NCBI GenBank assembly: GCA_030411725.1
Contig: MU839859.1
Span: forward strand, 1-64,000
Length of the DNA: 64,000 nucleotides
Origin: Echria macrotheca
Taxonomy: Eukaryota > Ascomycota > Sordariomycetes > Sordariales > Schizotheciaceae
Reading direction: 5' to 3'
Of the stretch, positions 53,657 through 64,000 are shown in pieces; position 1 is the stretch's first letter, and each line of letters opens with the position of its first letter. The position numbers were made by a program, and so were the translations under genes. The notes under the pieces were generated by a model that worked only from the letters and a program-made list of their open reading frames with translations, was not told the origin of the DNA and did no database searches.

Positions 53657-54064
53657 CAGTGGCCTGGTGGTGGAAAGGACTGGAAAAGCAGTTGTGAAAA
53701 ACGTAGGCAGATAGGTTTTCTTGGTTGGATAGAGTATCCGCGGCGTCCTGGATTCAGGTCGAGCAGGGTGTTCTGATAAATGCCCGGATGTTGTTCATAC
53801 ATGGGAGGCCAACGATTTCTAAGAGTGGTTTGGCTGAGCAGGAACCACCAACGGTCATAGTTTCTATCGTGTCATCACGGAACAGCCCGAGCAGATGAAG
53901 AAGCTGGAGCGCAGTGCAAGACGTTCTCGACGCTGACTCGTTACGAGTCTGCCGGAGTCGGCGGCGGTGACCCCTCTATTTCTACCCAACCATCTCCCCG
54001 CCTCCCCTTCGCCCCGAACACCCCTCCTTCATCTCGTTTGCATCGCGACCCAAGCCCTCGTTAC
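53657..54064. other. Intergenic, promoter of the gasdermin-like gene
   Basis: About 400 bp; becomes CT-rich before the next start (CCCCTCTATTTCTACCC). No gene. Confidence 0.55.
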
Positions 54065-54904
54065 ATGATGCCAACCTGGTTTCTACCACCCGACTTCACT
54101 TTCACGCCCGCCAAGCTCCCACTCGGGCTAGTCATCTCCCACCCCAAGAACCCGAGCGACATCATCGCGTTTCCTTCCTCTCTATCTGCTGCTCTCCCGG
54201 CGGAATCCTCCCTCATCGAGCCCAACCACTCCCATTCCGTCGAGCTTTCCACCTCCGTCGGCCTCTCTCTCCTTGCCCGACTCCTCGACCTGGTGTCTGG
54301 CTCCGCGAATGTGACGAAATCGCGTCGAGATGTCGTCGAGTACGGACAAGTGGACCACCATGTTCGCACGTTCGAAACACCGCTCAGCGATGCCGCGATT
54401 CGCGCGATAGTGGCGCTGCCAAAGGTCCGCGATTATATAAGGGGATCCTTGTTTGGCAGGCGGCCGGTATATATCGTTTGCGGACTACGAGTAGCCACAA
54501 CAAGTTTCCGGGTGGAAACGGTCAGGGAGTCGACATTTGCCGCCGATGTCGGTGCGGAGGTCCCCATTCCCGCGGGAACGGTGCCAGTGGAGGTTGGTGG
54601 TCGATTGTCGGGCTGCAAGGAGAGGGTTCGAATGCATTCGTATGAGACAGCGCCGGGAATCGTGTTTGCCTATCAGCTGTGCGCAATAAAGTTCAAGGGG
54701 AATGGGAGAGAGGGCTCGCAGGGGAGGTTGTTTGAAAGTCGGGATGCTTTCATGACGGGGGATGGGGGAGGTACGGTGGACGAGTTGGAGCTGGTCGATG
54801 TTACAGAGGAGGTTTTGGATGAAGATTACGATCTCCCTGTGGAATGCAAGGTGGAATCTGTCGGAGACGGCAATTCTTGTGTGCTGTTTATCGAAAGGGC
54901 ATGA
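54065..54904 (+). CDS. Gasdermin-like (HET-Q1/RCD-1-type) cell-death protein
   Basis: Single exon, 279 aa from the ATG at 54065; 54068 and 54038 are alternatives in the same frame. The N-terminal WFLPPDFTFTPAKLPLGLVI, then NHSHSVELSTSVGLSLLARL, VDHHVRTFETPLSDAAIRAI, FGRRPVYIVCGLRVATTSF, a Gly/Ala-rich strand and SYETAPGIVFAYQLCAIKFK match my memory of the fungal gasdermin family. The last 60 or so residues are acidic (DELELVDVTEEVLDEDYDLP), as expected for a short inhibitory C-terminus. Fungal gasdermins such as HET-Q1 of Podospora are activated by proteolytic removal of that end and then permeabilise membranes. The protease gene lies tail-to-tail only 157 bp away, the known het-Q1/het-Q2 pairing. 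Family assignment is by pattern only; the genomic context raises confidence. Confidence 0.65.
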   Translation: MMPTWFLPPDFTFTPAKLPLGLVISHPKNPSDIIAFPSSLSAALPAESSLIEPNHSHSVELSTSVGLSLLARLLDLVSGSANVTKSRRDVVEYGQVDHHVRTFETPLSDAAIRAIVALPKVRDYIRGSLFGRRPVYIVCGLRVATTSFRVETVRESTFAADVGAEVPIPAGTVPVEVGGRLSGCKERVRMHSYETAPGIVFAYQLCAIKFKGNGREGSQGRLFESRDAFMTGDGGGTVDELELVDVTEEVLDEDYDLPVECKVESVGDGNSCVLFIERA

Positions 54905-55061
54905 GAAATGGATGAAAAGCCCAGGTTTGTGCGGCTAGTATCCCCAGGCGACCAAGCATGGACACGTACGTAACGAACATTAATCTTTTGTAATACTTTA
55001 GATCTTTGCGTCACGACAAATCAAACCTTTACACTGGTCTACCACCCCATTAGGACAAGGG

Positions 55062-57801
55062 TCAGCCTTTAAGATTGCCCCAGAAGCTCCTAGTGACCGG
55101 CGCGGGCGTGTGGACACCGCTCGCAACCTCGAGAAGTGCTCGCTCTCTTTCTTGGTCTGTTGCCCTTTCATCCCAAAACCAAACCGGGCATACCCATCTC
55201 TTTTTAGGGTGATCTTTCTCCGGCGCCATCCTTTCAAACAGCTGCGACATTCCTTCTGTTGTCCTAAACTTCTGTAGGGCAAGAAGTTCTTTTCTTCGCC
55301 TCTTTAGCTCCTCTTTTATCTTCTTCTGGTCCACTGATTCGAGCGCAATTAGAGGGAGGGTGTCGATGTAAGCGAGCATGATGGCCGCTATCCCCGCTGC
55401 GATAGCCGTGGCGACTGACGATCCCGGTTGACCGATGGCGTCGTTATATTCGTCCAGAATCCGGGAAGGAATATCCCCGTAGGTAGCAAACGCGTATCCA
55501 GGAGTGCTTAGAAGAGGGGGGCAGGCCAGAAACTCGCCGCGGGCGTTGGTGGCGCGTATTGAGATGACGGAGGGATGGCAAGCCGGGAATTTCTCGCGTT
55601 CTTCGGGTGAATTTCCTGCACTAGCTAGAAAGATGATTCCGTTTTTGCGCTTCAAGTGTGCGTTCTGAATTGCCTCGGAAATATTCGTGTCAGTATCCGC
55701 GAGACCGAAGGACATGGAGACAATATCGGCCTCCTGGTCTTGCGCCCACTTAATAGCCTACAGAAACGAAATGGTCAAGTCAGCGAAGCCTGGCCACCTC
55801 AAATACCACAGGTTCTGACGTAAGAAACACGCCCATATAAACCAGATCTTCTTACCTTTGCCAGCTCCATTTTTCTTTCCGGAAGCGACGTCGTGTCATG
55901 GGCAACGCGAGCAACGTAAATTTCGGCGAGTGGCGCGGCTTCCATAATGAGCTGCGCCATTAAGCTGCCATGACCGAAGGTATCATTCCCTTTCGTGGAA
56001 ACAAAATCAACAATCCCTTTGATCATAGCTTTCCTAGCCGGAGCCTGGAAGAACGCCATGCTCTTATCCAAACCGGTGTCCAGGATGGCTATCCTTATCG
56101 GACGCTCGAGATGCTTCCTGAACCTCACTCGACTTTGCAAAATCCTCCCGGATATCTTCTTCAGGTTGCCAAGCCATTTTTCATCGCTTTCTGCTACGAG
56201 GCTTGATGGAGTAGAAAATTCTCTCTTTGCTCCATCTCGACGGCCCTTCACATGGGGACTGCCTCTTCGGTGGACGCTCTGCGGGATGTAGCCATTGTCG
56301 GCTGCCGGAACTGACGGCACCACGAACTGCTGACAGTATTCCGACAGCGGCTTGATAACCTTGGCGTGAAACAGACGGCTGACTTTGGCCTCATCGGCTT
56401 CCGTGCCAACAACGTGTGCAAAGCCGTCCTTCACACACTGCCTGATCGCCTTCTGGCAACGTTTGTCAACGAAAGTCGTGAACTCGCTTTGGTCTATAAG
56501 GCAAAGGAGGGCGCAATAGTTGATCCTGTGTTCTGGGTGGTTGGTGGCCAGCAAGCTCTGGCGGAGGGATTTGAACTTCTCAACAACCTCCTCGTCCTGT
56601 AGTTGAACGAGTAGGGTGGCCAGCGCCACCACGCTGGAGTTAAAGAAACCGGCCGCCACTCCGCCAAGAACATCTTTGTTCAAATTGACTGGGAGATACA
56701 GCCATTTGCAGTCGAATTCACTGCTCTCGATGGGCGGGACAAACTGGATGCTGTCCCTCATCCAGTCCCTCAGCAGCCATGGGCCATCCTCACTGCTGGT
56801 GCCCCAGCCGCCTTTACAAAGCTGGAGAAGAGTGCACGCCAATAGCAACCCCACTTCAGCTTTTTGCTTCTGGCTAAGTGACAACATCGGAATCGAGCCC
56901 GTGGATGGTTTCGTTTCGCTCATCGCAACAGCTGGCCCCAGGAGAATGTTCAGAGGCGCTCTATGAGCGCAGTTGAACCCTATCTGGCCTCTCGGCTCGA
57001 AGGCTTCAAGGGACCCAACATCGACATTCAGGCAGACTGCGTCCTGGACCGACTTGCCAATCAAGGAGCATAATGTTGAAGGTAACAGGCGACCAGTTTC
57101 ATTCGCGTCACTCGGCTTGAGGCTTGGGTCTAAATCAGCGCTCTCGAAGGGCTGCTTTGAAGCTGAAGTGCCGTGGTCTTGGCTCCCGGTCGTCACCCCG
57201 GCTTCAAATCTTATCCTCCGGCGATTGATTTGTGATGGTGCGCTGGTACTATAAGATACAATTAGAAAAGTCTCAATTAGAAACATGGCTGGATGAATAT
57301 GTTAAAGCATAAACAAATCCCGCAGCAACAAGCATTCGACTGTGCATACCGTGAAGAGAACAAAATTCGTCCCCAGTGATCGTCGTGCCCCGACGACAGC
57401 GTGTCCAAGACGAGTTCTTCCCCCTCTCGCTGTCTCGTCCGTCGATAATATGCGAGCCTTAACATTGCTTTGTGACCTTGGCATGATATTGGCCATATGT
57501 CTCGCAAGGACTCATGGAATTCTTTGAGCGAGCGCTGAACCTCCGCATCGCAGAAATACTGATCTGGGACGAAATCGTCGTCGTCGCTCATATTATCAGG
57601 CTCATCGCCCAGGCTGACAATGTTAAAATTGTCAATATCATCCTCTTGGCCGTCCAGGAGACGGCCAACTCTGCGCGGCGAGAGGTAACGAAGGTCGCTG
57701 GCTGTGCGGCCGTCGATCTTCTCTGGCCTGGCCGACCGGGAAATAGGCGGAATGGCCCTCTCAAGGGCTCTGAGCTTTTCCTTCCATTTGGAAAGAGACA
57801 T
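55062..57801 (-). CDS. Subtilisin-like (S8) protease with long N-terminal domain, HET-Q2-like (846 aa)
   Basis: Exons 57801-57350, 57248-55856 and 55757-55062; introns of 101 and 98 bp, frame continuous. About 500 N-terminal residues precede the peptidase: a charged start, an acidic stretch (DEPDNMSDDDDFVPD), and a helical region including LLPSTLCSLIGKSVQDAVCL and KAEVGLLLACTLLQLCKGGW. This resembles the domain (DUF7580-like) often fused to fungal S8 proteases and NLRs. The S8 core has Asp541 in IAILDTGLD, His577 in FGHGSLMAQ, the oxyanion Asn in ASAGNS and Ser729 in GSSVATAIAAG (GTSMATP in most subtilases; the changes are tolerated in this group). No signal peptide, so cytosolic. Its place next to the gasdermin-like gene suggests it is the activating protease. 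Confidence 0.85.
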
Positions 57802-58215
57802 TGTAACTCAATCGGATAGTGGCGAGAATTGCTTCTTTTCGGTTGTCATCTAACTGTGAAATATGAACCGCAAGGTATGTCTGTGGGTTGTTGGAGGTTT
57901 GGAGGCCCCGATGGGATGCCACCATAGCTGACGATAATGAAATGGTGCCCAACCTCACCCGTGGCGCGGAAATTGCCGGCCGAAGAAAGACCGACCACTG
58001 CTTGGAGAGGAAGCTACCGCATTGGCTTGACGTCCGAGTCATCGGGTTGGTTGGGCTGTGCTTCCCCGCGCGCCCTCCCGTTGCCCGACTTCGTAGGTAC
58101 GCGGACACGATTCAAAATACCTTTGGAACTTCTTGCTGCTCTCGCCGTTCTCCACGCCGCCAGAAGCAGCACCCACAAGTAACGGCCGACACTGAAAACT
58201 GACAAGTGGGCCACC
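57802..58215. other. Divergent promoter between protease and C2H2 genes
   Basis: 414 bp between divergent starts; could co-regulate the cell-death protease and the C2H2 protein (inference). No motif recognised. Confidence 0.5.
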
Positions 58216-60397
58216 ATGTCCGAAGCCACGGATCGAGACCCTTTCGACGACATGCTCGTACATGACGCCTACCTTATTTGCGTGGCATCTTTCGAGTCAT
58301 GCAAGCTCTGTCCCCGTTTACCTCCTGCTTCCCAGCGGCTAGTGGATGACGAGCGTGGTCGATTCATCATCTGGGCCGCCAATACGGGCGCTTCCCTGAA
58401 GCCCTCAACGTCCTCATCTCTCGATCATCGCATCCGCAACAGCAAGGGCACTCGGGAATTGGTTGTTCTGCTCCTAAGAACAATTCGAGTTCATTTGGAC
58501 TTTGGTATTACCTTCTAGGCTATTTCTCAAACCCCGGGAGCATAGAAATATTCAGGATCTGAAGTGCTGACAAACACCCCTGTGTGCCAGCAACTCGTAT
58601 TTTCGAGCAGCCCCAAGATGTTCTCGACGAAATCGAAGCCCTCGGGACGAAGGATAATTTCAACGTGCAAGTCAGCGACTCAACCACGACGAACACGCAC
58701 GATGCTGCTGTCACCCTTTCCAGCGAGGCCCTGCACAGTGTCCATGGGTTGGTCAGCCAACTCAAGAAGGTTTCCGCCGCTATTCGAAGGGCAACTAAGG
58801 AAGAGTACAGTGTCGAAGCGGCAAAGAGAAGGGACACAAAGAATGGCATTGATGGAGGTGCCGCCGATGAACAACATGCCCGGGCAATAGTTGAGCACCG
58901 ATTTCGCGACTGTCCCAAGCCTCTGCAAGAAGCGTTAAGCGCGGCCATATCCTTTCGCAGAAGGCGATTTCGAGATTGGGAACGTCATTATGCCAGGAAG
59001 GTACAAAAGGCGGCGGGTACCGTAACAGCTCGTTCCGGGAAGAAGCTGGGTGAATCTTCGAAAGAAGGAAAGAGACCCGAATCGGCGATGGAGCCCAAGG
59101 CCAGGGGTAATAAAGGAGGGGAGGGGAGCCAGAATCGTCCTACTCCCGCGACCGACACCAAACCTGGACCGAGCCTTAACCCCTCCAAGGCGTCATTCAA
59201 GAGCGCCGAGTTTCGGCCGCCGGAATCCATCAGCAACTCAACAGATGTTTCTCAGAGTGTCCGCTCGAGAGTGGGCGCTTTTTATTTGGACTGGCCTCGC
59301 CGACCGAGACCGTGTGAGGGAGTGACGCGATGTCCTTATTGCTTTGAAGTACTGGACGAGTCCGAGGCGCGAAGCAATACGAAATGGAGGTAAGGTTCCT
59401 TGATCAACTCATATTCAATGTTCGGATCCTGTCTCTGACTCATACATGCACTAACAACACTGCTGCACAACGCAGAAAGCACGTAAAGAAGGATCTCGAG
59501 CCCTACAACTGTTTTCATCCAGAATGCCAAAAGGTGTTGAGGTTATTCCCCAACGAGAGGCAGTGGATCAGCCACACCAAGACTTCCCATTCATCTGGTT
59601 CATGGGTCTGCCGAATGCCACCACACGCCACCGGTATGAAGCTGGACACCAAGGATGCCTTTGAAAGGCACATGGAAATCGATCACGCTGGCATGTATCT
59701 GGTATCTGAGCTCGAGACCCTCGCAAAAGGTGCCTATCTTCCGGCGCCGACCCACCAGTTATTCCCGGAATGCCCGATGCGTTGCTTGACCAACGACATA
59801 CCTCAACTAGATGAATTACAGGACTCAAAGTCTCTGATTCCACACATAGCCAACCACTTGCTCTTATTAGCAGTCGAGGCCCTGCCTGAGCGAAGCGTAC
59901 GGTCATCCGAGGAGTTTTCTAGTGAACAAGACGAAGACGAAGGCAACGAATTGGACATTAAAAAGGGGACAAGTCCACGGAAAATCCGAACAACCATAAG
60001 GGATGCGCTGGAATCTCTTCCGACTGTTGGGTCTTTATCGTATGACGATTGGTCGGCCTCGAGTGATGGAGGTCGGCTTTCCGAATGGGGTCATTTCGCA
60101 TGCGTCAGACAACAACATTCTGTTGTCGATGTCGTGGATCAACTGCAGGACCCGGCAATGAAATCCTTCTTCATGGAACAGCATAGATTGAGCGACGTAT
60201 CGCTTCTGCGGACCCAGATTCTGCGGGCTCGTCGAAGGTATGGTGCGTTGCAACTCCTCTACGCGAGTGCTGACGTGTCACAGATGGAGAATCGCCCTTA
60301 CCGCTGCCCTTTTCATTTCTGTTCTTTCGCACAAGCTTGGAAAAACACCGAGATACCCGAGCCGCAAAGGAAAAGGAAAGGCTCGTCCCTTGGATAA
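58216..60397 (+). CDS. C2H2-type zinc-finger protein (669 aa in the unfused model)
   Basis: Exons 58216-58504, 58591-59389 and 59476-60397 (introns 86 bp each). N-terminal part: LVHDAYLICVASFESCKLCP and a basic helical region (AISFRRRRFRDWERHYARKV). Fingers follow: CPYCFEVLDESEARSNTKWR, KHVKKDLEPYNC..ECQK, ERQWISHTKTSH with WVCRMPP, then RHMEIDH. Further on come SLSYDDWSAS, MKSFFMEQHRLSDVSLLRTQ and a final Cys motif NRPYRCPFHFCSFAQAWKN. That last motif looks like the genuine C-terminal finger of this family but ends soon after at TGA without its His partners. An alternative 46-bp intron (60238-60283) would instead join residue 617 to the kinase frame downstream, giving one protein of about 1,268 aa. 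I prefer two genes because the CPFHFC motif is unlikely to arise by chance, with moderate certainty. Confidence 0.7.
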
Positions 60398-62299
60398 CCA
60401 AAACATTGAAAAGAAGGTCAGGTTATGGCCCAGAATTCTGCGGCGTTCATTCCCGAAAGGCGAAGTTGCTTCGAACGATCGAGATTTCCAGCCGTTAGCG
60501 GAGCGGCTTTACGAAAAGGAGTTCGAGTATGAGAGTACCTTCCCCCCTGAGGCCAGCGGAGACCGTCTGTACTGGCCCGAGGATGTGATTGAGACCCTGG
60601 TCAATGAAGAGCAGGTCCGGTGGGAGTTGGGTCAGGCCAAAAAACGTTTCAAGGAAGAACTTGTTCAGTTCATTCTCGAGGATGCGAGAAAGCTCTTCGC
60701 CATTGCTGCTGTGGTCGAATCCAACCGCGACTGGCTCTTGCAAGCCATGGAGTTTTTCCGCAAACATGACCGCTTTCGCGACAAGAACCTTTCAGCCGAA
60801 GTCGGGGAACCACCGAGGTGTCTTGTCACGGACGAACTCATCAGAATGGACAGTGAGCTCTGGAAACGTGACAAGGCCAGAAAAATCTGCGAGCAGCAAT
60901 GGGTTGCCCTGGCCCCAGTGCTGTCCACGGAGAAGGCCAATTACGATTTCGACCACAGGGCTAGATTGCCTTTCAAGACCGTCAGCCATGTCGCTATGGG
61001 CGGGACGTTCAGCATTGTGCACAAAGTTGAGATACATCGAGACCATCTCAAGGACCCGTCCAACCATGTAAGTCATCATTTTCTTCGCTGGCAGGGCGGA
61101 TGAGTTGACGTGTCCCACTCCAACAGTTCAATTCACAGTGGCCGACTTTTTTCGCCGTAAAGGAAATCAAGGCACCAGACCTAAATGAGAGGAGGAGGAT
61201 GATCAGCGACTGGGCCAAGGAGGCACAGACATTGAAAATAATTAATGAACAGCATCGGGACCACATCCTGCGCTTTGTCACGGCATTCACAAGGCCGAAT
61301 GTGGGATCCGAGAAGTCATGCTACCTAATCTTTGAGTGGGCTGATGGCGGCAGCCTGGGGTCACTCTTCGAGCAGAATCCTAACCCCAAGCTGACCCCGA
61401 AGTTAGTGCAGCAAGCGTCGACGCAGCTTCTTGGCCTGGCCAGAGCCCTCGAGGTCACTCACGAGCTTGCCCAAATTCGTCATGGCGATATCAAGCCCGA
61501 CAACATTCTCAGGTTTGAGCCCTCTGCAGCCAATATCATCGGCACGCTGAAGATCGGCGACTGGGGGCTGGCCAAGTTCCACAAGGAGCCCACTGTCCTG
61601 CGCCTCCAAAAAGGACAGCAGACGGAAACCAGATACGGAACAGTCATGTACGAGCCGCCCGAGGTAGAGCTTGGGGAGTTGCGGCTTCTCAGTCGACAAT
61701 ATGACATCTGGTCCATGGGCTGCGTGGTGCTCGAGATCATCATCTGGCTTGTGTACGGTTACAGAAGTGTCCAGCGGTTCCGTTGGGATGTCCAGGGTCG
61801 GTACCGGGTGAGCGTTCCATGCTATGTGATTGAGTCATCTCCGGATGGCCAGGCAAGTAAAGCAAAGCTCCAGCCCATTGTGGAGAGGTGGCTGGGCTAC
61901 CTTGCTGCTGACCCTGTCTGTGCCGAGGACACCGCTCTCGGTGAGCTGATCAAGCTTGTCAGAACAAGGCTTCTAATAGTTGAGCTACCCCCTTTCATGG
62001 GAGAGACGGTGCGAATAAAGGAGTGGGAGGTTGAGGACGTGTCTGGCGAATCTGGGCGCCGACTTGCCATCAGTCCCCAGACGGCCCGAGGGGGTAACCT
62101 CGAGCCTGCTAACCCCGGCCTTGGACGACATCGGGCGACTTCTACGGATCTTGTGACGGCATTGGAGCAAATCATGGGTGACGAAGACCGAGCGGGAGAC
62201 TACTGGCTGGCAGACGAACCTGTTAGGCAGCCTGCGCCGGACTTCGATCTCACTGACAATCCTCTGAATGCCAACCCCAGGGTTTTCGGAGACGCATAG
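60240..62299 (+). CDS. Protein kinase with variant HGD and DWG motifs (666 aa)
   Basis: Exons 60240-61067 and 61127-62299 (59-bp intron, GTAAGT..CAACAG). The true start is uncertain: 60240 is the only upstream in-frame ATG, and it lies inside the preceding C2H2 gene. A conserved N-terminal region (LYWPEDVIETLVNEEQVRWE) precedes the kinase. The glycine loop is MGGTFSIVHKV, the ATP-binding Lys is in FAVKEI (K288), the catalytic loop is RHGDIKPDNIL (about 394-404; HRD is HGD), the metal motif is GDWGLAKF (D421; DFG is DWG), and YEPPEVE replaces APE. YDIWSMGCVVLEIIIWLVYG is standard. HGD and DWG occur in a large fungal expansion of Ser/Thr kinases often near NLR, HET or C2H2 genes. All residues needed for phosphotransfer are present. 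Confidence 0.78.
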
Positions 62300-62336
62300 A
62301 GTTATCTCGGGTCTTGGTTCTGGGTCCGTCGGCTTA

Positions 62337-62817
62337 ATGGACAACAACACGCATGTGAGTGCTTTCTTCTGATATTTCTATGACGTCGCCACTAGGCGTA
62401 TTGTTCAATCGCTTTGACGCAAGGCGGCTAACAAGTCTCCTGTTGTCGTTGATTGTAGCCCGTGAGTTGCCTGAGACCTTGAGCTGATCAGATGTGCTCA
62501 CACAGAATTTCACACATGACCCAGAAGGTTTGTTGCCACCACGATGGTACGAATGTCGCAAACCGGCTAACCAGAGCCATAGTTTGACGAAGATTGGGGT
62601 CTTCGGCCAGATCCGGACCTGGCTGTCGACAAATTGTCGACAGCCGAGGCGCCACAACCTCAAGAGCCGCCTACTCTGTGCAGAGAGTGCCAAAAGTCTA
62701 GACTTGCGCGGAAATACTTCCTTTATCGAGTATAGCATGGAGGAATGTTCGGTGTGTTGGAGGAAAATTCGAACGGGAAAGCAGGCCAGCCCGGGGGTCT
62801 CCTGCTTCGAATGCTAG
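62337..62817 (+). CDS. Possible small Cys-containing protein (109 aa), uncertain
   Basis: A two-exon reading, 62337-62354 and 62506-62817, has a GTGAGT donor and CACACAG acceptor with frame kept (phase 0). It yields a basic protein with a C-terminal Cys cluster (EECSVCWRKIRTGK, then SCFEC), which could bind zinc. It lies just after the kinase gene. The first exon would be only 18 nt, no family is recognised, and a perfect DNA palindrome falls within it. It may be a relic or chance. Confidence 0.25.
62621..62645. repeat. Perfect 12-bp inverted repeat (hairpin-capable)
   Basis: GGCTGTCGACAA and its inverse TTGTCGACAGCC are separated by one A. No run of Ts follows, so it is not a terminator of a familiar kind. 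Confidence 0.7.
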
Positions 62818-64000
62818 TTTGGTGGCCCAAAAACGAAAAGCTGACTCGCATATTCGCATATCGCTTCCTGCAGGCAGAGGAGCACCATCGTGGTCATTCA
62901 TGGCATATACCGGAGAGATCCAGTTCCTCAGATCCAAGTTCGGAAATATTGCTTGGATGAAGGTGCTCTTACCCTGGTCCTGAAACGAGAACGGAACAAT
63001 GGACGGGGATGATGTGGCTTTGTGTGGGAGGATTAGCAAGATCCAACAAAAACGGAGAAGAACAGCTGTACTGTGTCGTCCTGGGAATCGAAAAGGGACT
63101 AGAACATGTACAACTCCGCATGCACTATTTCATTATGGTTCGATGCGCAGCTAGCGAGTATGTGAGGCCATATGGCAGAAAGGTGTATGAGAGGATTAGT
63201 GCCGGATACCTGCCGGGACGGTACATATTGGAAACTAACAAGGATGCGGCGATCTGCTGAAATAGAGGAGAGAGCTCACATTGCCGATAGAATAGAAAAA
63301 TAGATGCATATACAACATTCTGAATAAAAGAGTGACGAACAAGAAAGCAGGCTTGCATGGTGAATTTCTCCCCTCTCTTTTGCACCAATTTGAAGTCAAC
63401 GATACCAGAGTTTTCTCCTCTTATGGTTGTGCATCAAGAAATTGACTACTGTTCCAGAAATGCAAGGACAATAATTCCGGATTTGGACAATGTCATCGGT
63501 ATTGAGATGAAACACTTTTCCTCATCTTCACGGTCTCTTCATACCGCCATTGGAATCTATCATTCACAGTGGAGTATAGGGGTGCCCAGAACCTTTGATT
63601 CACTATCTGGACTTGGCAGAAAGAAAGAAAAAAAAAGTATCATACGTATGAGAAAAACGAGAGAAAACCGAAGAGAAAAAGAAAAGAACAAAAGACAAAC
63701 ACGAGGAATAGAGGAGAGGAGTGAGTGGAGCATATCCAGAGAAACGAAGGAAAGAGCTCAGAGGACGGTAAAAATGAGTAAATGGATATTTCGGCTGCAC
63801 AATAATTCCAATTCTACAGTTCCATGCGGTTGTGAACGGGAGCAGAGCACACATCTCGCTGAGCCCGAGTTGTTGTCGGTGAGAGTCCAATCAGCTTGCA
63901 GAATCCTCACCACTCAACGGGCAAAGACCTCCATAGGGTCCGTGCGCTGTTCTCGCCGTGCACTGGTCCTTGAGATTATTGCACGTGCTTTGGCGATTGT
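62818..64000. other. Intergenic to the window edge, purine-rich tract included
   Basis: No supported gene in about 1.2 kb. 63,610-63,790 is strongly purine-rich on the plus strand (runs such as GAAAGAAAGAAAAAAAAAG, GAGAGGAGTGAG). Frames at the edge have no gene features; a gene may begin beyond the window. Confidence 0.5.

Noticed and set aside
62698..63039. Minus-strand frame with a GKST tetrapeptide, as a P-loop NTPase fragment
   Set aside because: GKST alone lacks the preceding GxxxxG; there is no Walker B motif and nothing else in the frame resembles an NTPase.

Overview
The window starts with a telomere: about 15 copies of CCCTAA occupy the first 94 bases, so the left edge is a chromosome end and the rest is subtelomeric accessory sequence. 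Introns are short (45-101 bp, GT..AG) and the gene families are those of filamentous Ascomycota (HET domain, UstYa, DUF1996, CBM1/GH10 xylanase, C2H2 regulators). I infer a Pezizomycotina fungus, probably a sordariomycete. I saw no tRNA, rRNA or CRISPR.

Layout. 0-4 kb is a decayed telomere-proximal zone with relics of a STAND-type N-terminal domain and of an AA9 polysaccharide monooxygenase, plus a small three-exon cysteine-rich secreted protein. 4-23 kb is mostly secreted or surface proteins: a multispanning membrane protein, an HD-domain protein, a bacterial-type SH3b/CHAP cell-wall hydrolase, a Gly/Pro-rich protein, a secreted FAD disulfide oxidoreductase, a large GPI-type protein, a DUF1996 protein and an 8-Cys secreted protein. 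23.8-29.9 kb holds what I consider the main discovery: a dikaritin-type RiPP locus. Its precursor carries five copies of the Trp-rich segment AVAEVWANWNWVGAD between Lys/Arg cleavage sites, and it lies between two UstYa-family oxidases. A sedolisin (S53) and an M1 aminopeptidase follow directly (31-36.4 kb).

37-50 kb carries a C2H2-like regulator, a PhzF-family gene split by a 271-bp miniature transposon, a HET-domain gene, a CBM1-GH10 xylanase and a Na+/H+ antiporter. A second miniature element with related ends lies upstream of the antiporter. 50-52.7 kb is mostly empty, with a mutated FAD-monooxygenase relic. 52.7-62.3 kb looks like a cell-death or allorecognition block: a Cys-rich single-pass membrane protein, a gasdermin-like protein tail-to-tail with a subtilisin-like protease (the HET-Q1/HET-Q2 arrangement), a C2H2 protein and an overlapping protein kinase that may be spliced to it. 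The last 1.2 kb has no supported gene.

How the parts work together. The RiPP locus would make a secreted, Kex2-released, oxidatively crosslinked peptide, possibly trimmed by the neighbouring peptidases. The gasdermin/subtilisin pair would be an executioner and its activator in regulated cell death. Most remaining genes act outside the cell: wall-active, antibacterial or plant-biomass-active. All exon models were read by eye from splice motifs, frame continuity and family motifs; no transcript data were available.
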